A stretch of DNA of 64,000 nucleotides from Bradyrhizobium oligotrophicum S58 (GTDB taxonomy: Bacteria > Pseudomonadota > Alphaproteobacteria > Rhizobiales > Xanthobacteraceae): NCBI RefSeq assembly GCF_000344805.1, contig NC_020453.1:6667001-6731000 (forward strand), in the 5' to 3' direction. The notes below the pieces were generated by a model. That model was not told where the DNA came from, searched no databases, and saw only the letters and a program-made list of their open reading frames with translations. Shown piece by piece: positions 62,758 through 64,000 of the stretch; position 1 is the stretch's first letter; every line of letters starts with the position of its first letter. Position numbers and translations under genes: made by a program.

Positions 62758-64000
62758 ATGACCAACCTCACCCGCCGCGACCTGCTAAGCGCCGGCGCCG
62801 CGATCGGCGGCAGCTTCATCCTGCCGCGCGTCTCGATCGCGCAGGCCGACAGCCGCCCCTCGGTCACCATCGCGGTGCAGAAGATCACCAATTCGAACGT
62901 GCTCGACGTGCTGCGCGAGCAGTCCAATGTCGGCGAGCGCGTGTTCTACTCGTCGCTGTGGGAAAGCCTGATCTCGAAGAATTTCCGCGGCAATCTCGAA
63001 GCCGTGCCCGGCCTTGCCACCGAATGGAAGCGCATCGACGACCAGACCGTCGAGCTGAAGCTGCGCCAGGGCGTCAAGTTCCACAATGGCGACGAGATGA
63101 CGGCCGACGACGTCGTGTTCTCGTTCAGCCGCGAGCGCATGTTCGGCGACAGCGAGGCCAAGAGCCGCACCACAATCAAGGCGTTCGAGAAGATCCCGAG
63201 CCCGCGCCCCGGCAAGGAGCTGCCGCCGGACGTGATCGGCGTCGCCCGCCGGATGTGGCCGGACCTCGTCCGCGTCGATGCGGTCGACAAATACACCGTG
63301 CGCTTCGTCAACGCGACGCCTGATGTCACCATCGAAGGCCGCCTGATGCGCTACGGCTCCGACATCATGAGCCGGCGCGGCTGGGAGGAAGCCGCGAGCT
63401 ATCTCGACTGGGCGCGCAAGCCGATCACGACAGGTCCCTACAAGATCGTCGAGTTCAGGCCCGACGTGTCGCTGACCCTGGAGGCTCACGACGAATATTG
63501 GGGCGGCCGCCCGCCGCTGAAGCGCATCCGCTTCCTCGAAGTGCCGGAGGTCGCGAGCCGCATCAACGGGCTGCTCTCGGGCGAATATCAGTTCGCCTGC
63601 GACATCCCGCCGGATCAGATTGCGGGCATCGAGAAGAACGCCGCCTTCGAGGTGCAGGGCGGCACCATCCTCAACCACCGCCTGACCGTGTTCGACAAGA
63701 ACCATCCGCAGCTCGCCAATCCGCTGGTGCGGCGCGCCTTTACCCACGCGATCGACCGCCAGGCCATCGTCGACAGCCTGTGGGCCGGCCGCACCCGCGT
63801 GCCCAAGGGGCTGCAATGGGAGTTCTACGGCGACATGTTCATCGCCGACTGGAGCGTGCCGGCCTACGATCCGAAGCTGGCGCAGGACCTGCTCAAGCAG
63901 GCCGGCTACAAGGGTGATCCGATCCCGTATCGCCTGCTCAACAATTACTACACCAACCAGGTCGCGACATCGCAGGTGCTGGTCGAGATGTGGCAGGCGG
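62758..64000 (+). CDS. Oligopeptide/dipeptide-type ABC substrate-binding protein (cut by window edge)
   Basis: N-terminal 414 residues of a family 5 extracellular solute-binding protein. The signal sequence is of the twin-arginine type (NLTRRDLLSAGAAIGGSFIL), unusual but known for this family. Core motifs are YSSLWESLISKNFRGNLEAV, VELKLRQGVKFHNGDEMTAD, VVFSFSRERMF and TGPYKIVEFRPDVSLTLEAH. The gene begins 43 bases after the isomerase gene; permease and ATPase genes would be expected to the right of the window. Confidence 0.92.
   Translation, partial: MTNLTRRDLLSAGAAIGGSFILPRVSIAQADSRPSVTIAVQKITNSNVLDVLREQSNVGERVFYSSLWESLISKNFRGNLEAVPGLATEWKRIDDQTVELKLRQGVKFHNGDEMTADDVVFSFSRERMFGDSEAKSRTTIKAFEKIPSPRPGKELPPDVIGVARRMWPDLVRVDAVDKYTVRFVNATPDVTIEGRLMRYGSDIMSRRGWEEAASYLDWARKPITTGPYKIVEFRPDVSLTLEAHDEYWGGRPPLKRIRFLEVPEVASRINGLLSGEYQFACDIPPDQIAGIEKNAAFEVQGGTILNHRLTVFDKNHPQLANPLVRRAFTHAIDRQAIVDSLWAGRTRVPKGLQWEFYGDMFIADWSVPAYDPKLAQDLLKQAGYKGDPIPYRLLNNYYTNQVATSQVLVEMWQA

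Overview
This window is about 66% GC by eye and reads as a chromosomal segment of a photosynthetic Bradyrhizobium (the ORS278/BTAi1 type) or a very close relative. The grounds are the gene order, a photosynthesis gene cluster (PGC) holding an oxygen-dependent cyclase, two ppsR genes and a bacteriophytochrome, and several families of GC-rich palindromic repeats of the kind common in Bradyrhizobium. The species assignment is an inference from layout, not from a database match.

Positions 1-47470 are the PGC. (a) 1-15269, minus strand: one long run bchF-bchN-bchB-bchH-bchL-bchM-lhaA-puhA-puhB-puhC-orf101-acsF-puhE-hemA, nearly all joined by stop/start overlaps of about 4 bases. It makes bacteriochlorophyll, the reaction-centre H subunit and assembly factors. 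hemA runs off the left edge. (b) 15397-21588, plus strand: aerR-ppsR-bchG-pucC-like-bchP-orf87. (c) cytochrome c2 (cycA, minus), then a second ppsR and bphP (plus), a light-sensing regulatory unit. (d) 26133-36904, minus strand: the crtE-crtF-bchCXYZ-pufQ-like-pufBALM superoperon, ending in a heme oxygenase gene that can supply the biliverdin chromophore for BphP. (e) crtD-crtC (plus), diverging from crtE. (f) 39846-47470, minus strand: bchI-bchD-alpha/beta hydrolase-bchO-crtI-crtB-orf47. Operators of the PpsR type (TGT-N12-ACA and close variants, mostly in pairs) lie before bchF, aerR, cycA, bchC, between crtE and crtD, and before crtI. Together they outline a regulon set by oxygen, light and possibly cobalamin.

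Positions 47555-54174 are a histidine-utilisation locus: hutI-hutH-hutU on the minus strand, running straight toward bchI, and hutF-hutC on the plus strand, with a palindromic HutC-type operator between them. HutF points to the formylglutamate route (HIS to formiminoglutamate to formylglutamate), but no hutG is in view. A NitT/TauT-type ABC importer follows (54308-57061).

Positions 57315-64000 are ordinary accessory genes: a DUF899 thioredoxin-like protein with a small membrane partner, a helix-turn-helix protein and a beta-propeller protein, a secreted hypothetical protein, a TIM-barrel sugar-phosphate isomerase/epimerase, and the start of a Tat-exported oligopeptide-type binding protein that runs off the right edge.

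No rRNA, tRNA, CRISPR array, transposase or phage gene was recognised. The most interesting signals are: the two PpsR proteins differ sharply in cysteine content, and one has none; a tandem repeat inserts stop codons into ppsR just before bchG; crtC and bchF have no convincing start codon; pufB has a long C-terminal tail; and an undescribed alpha/beta hydrolase sits inside the magnesium-chelatase operon.
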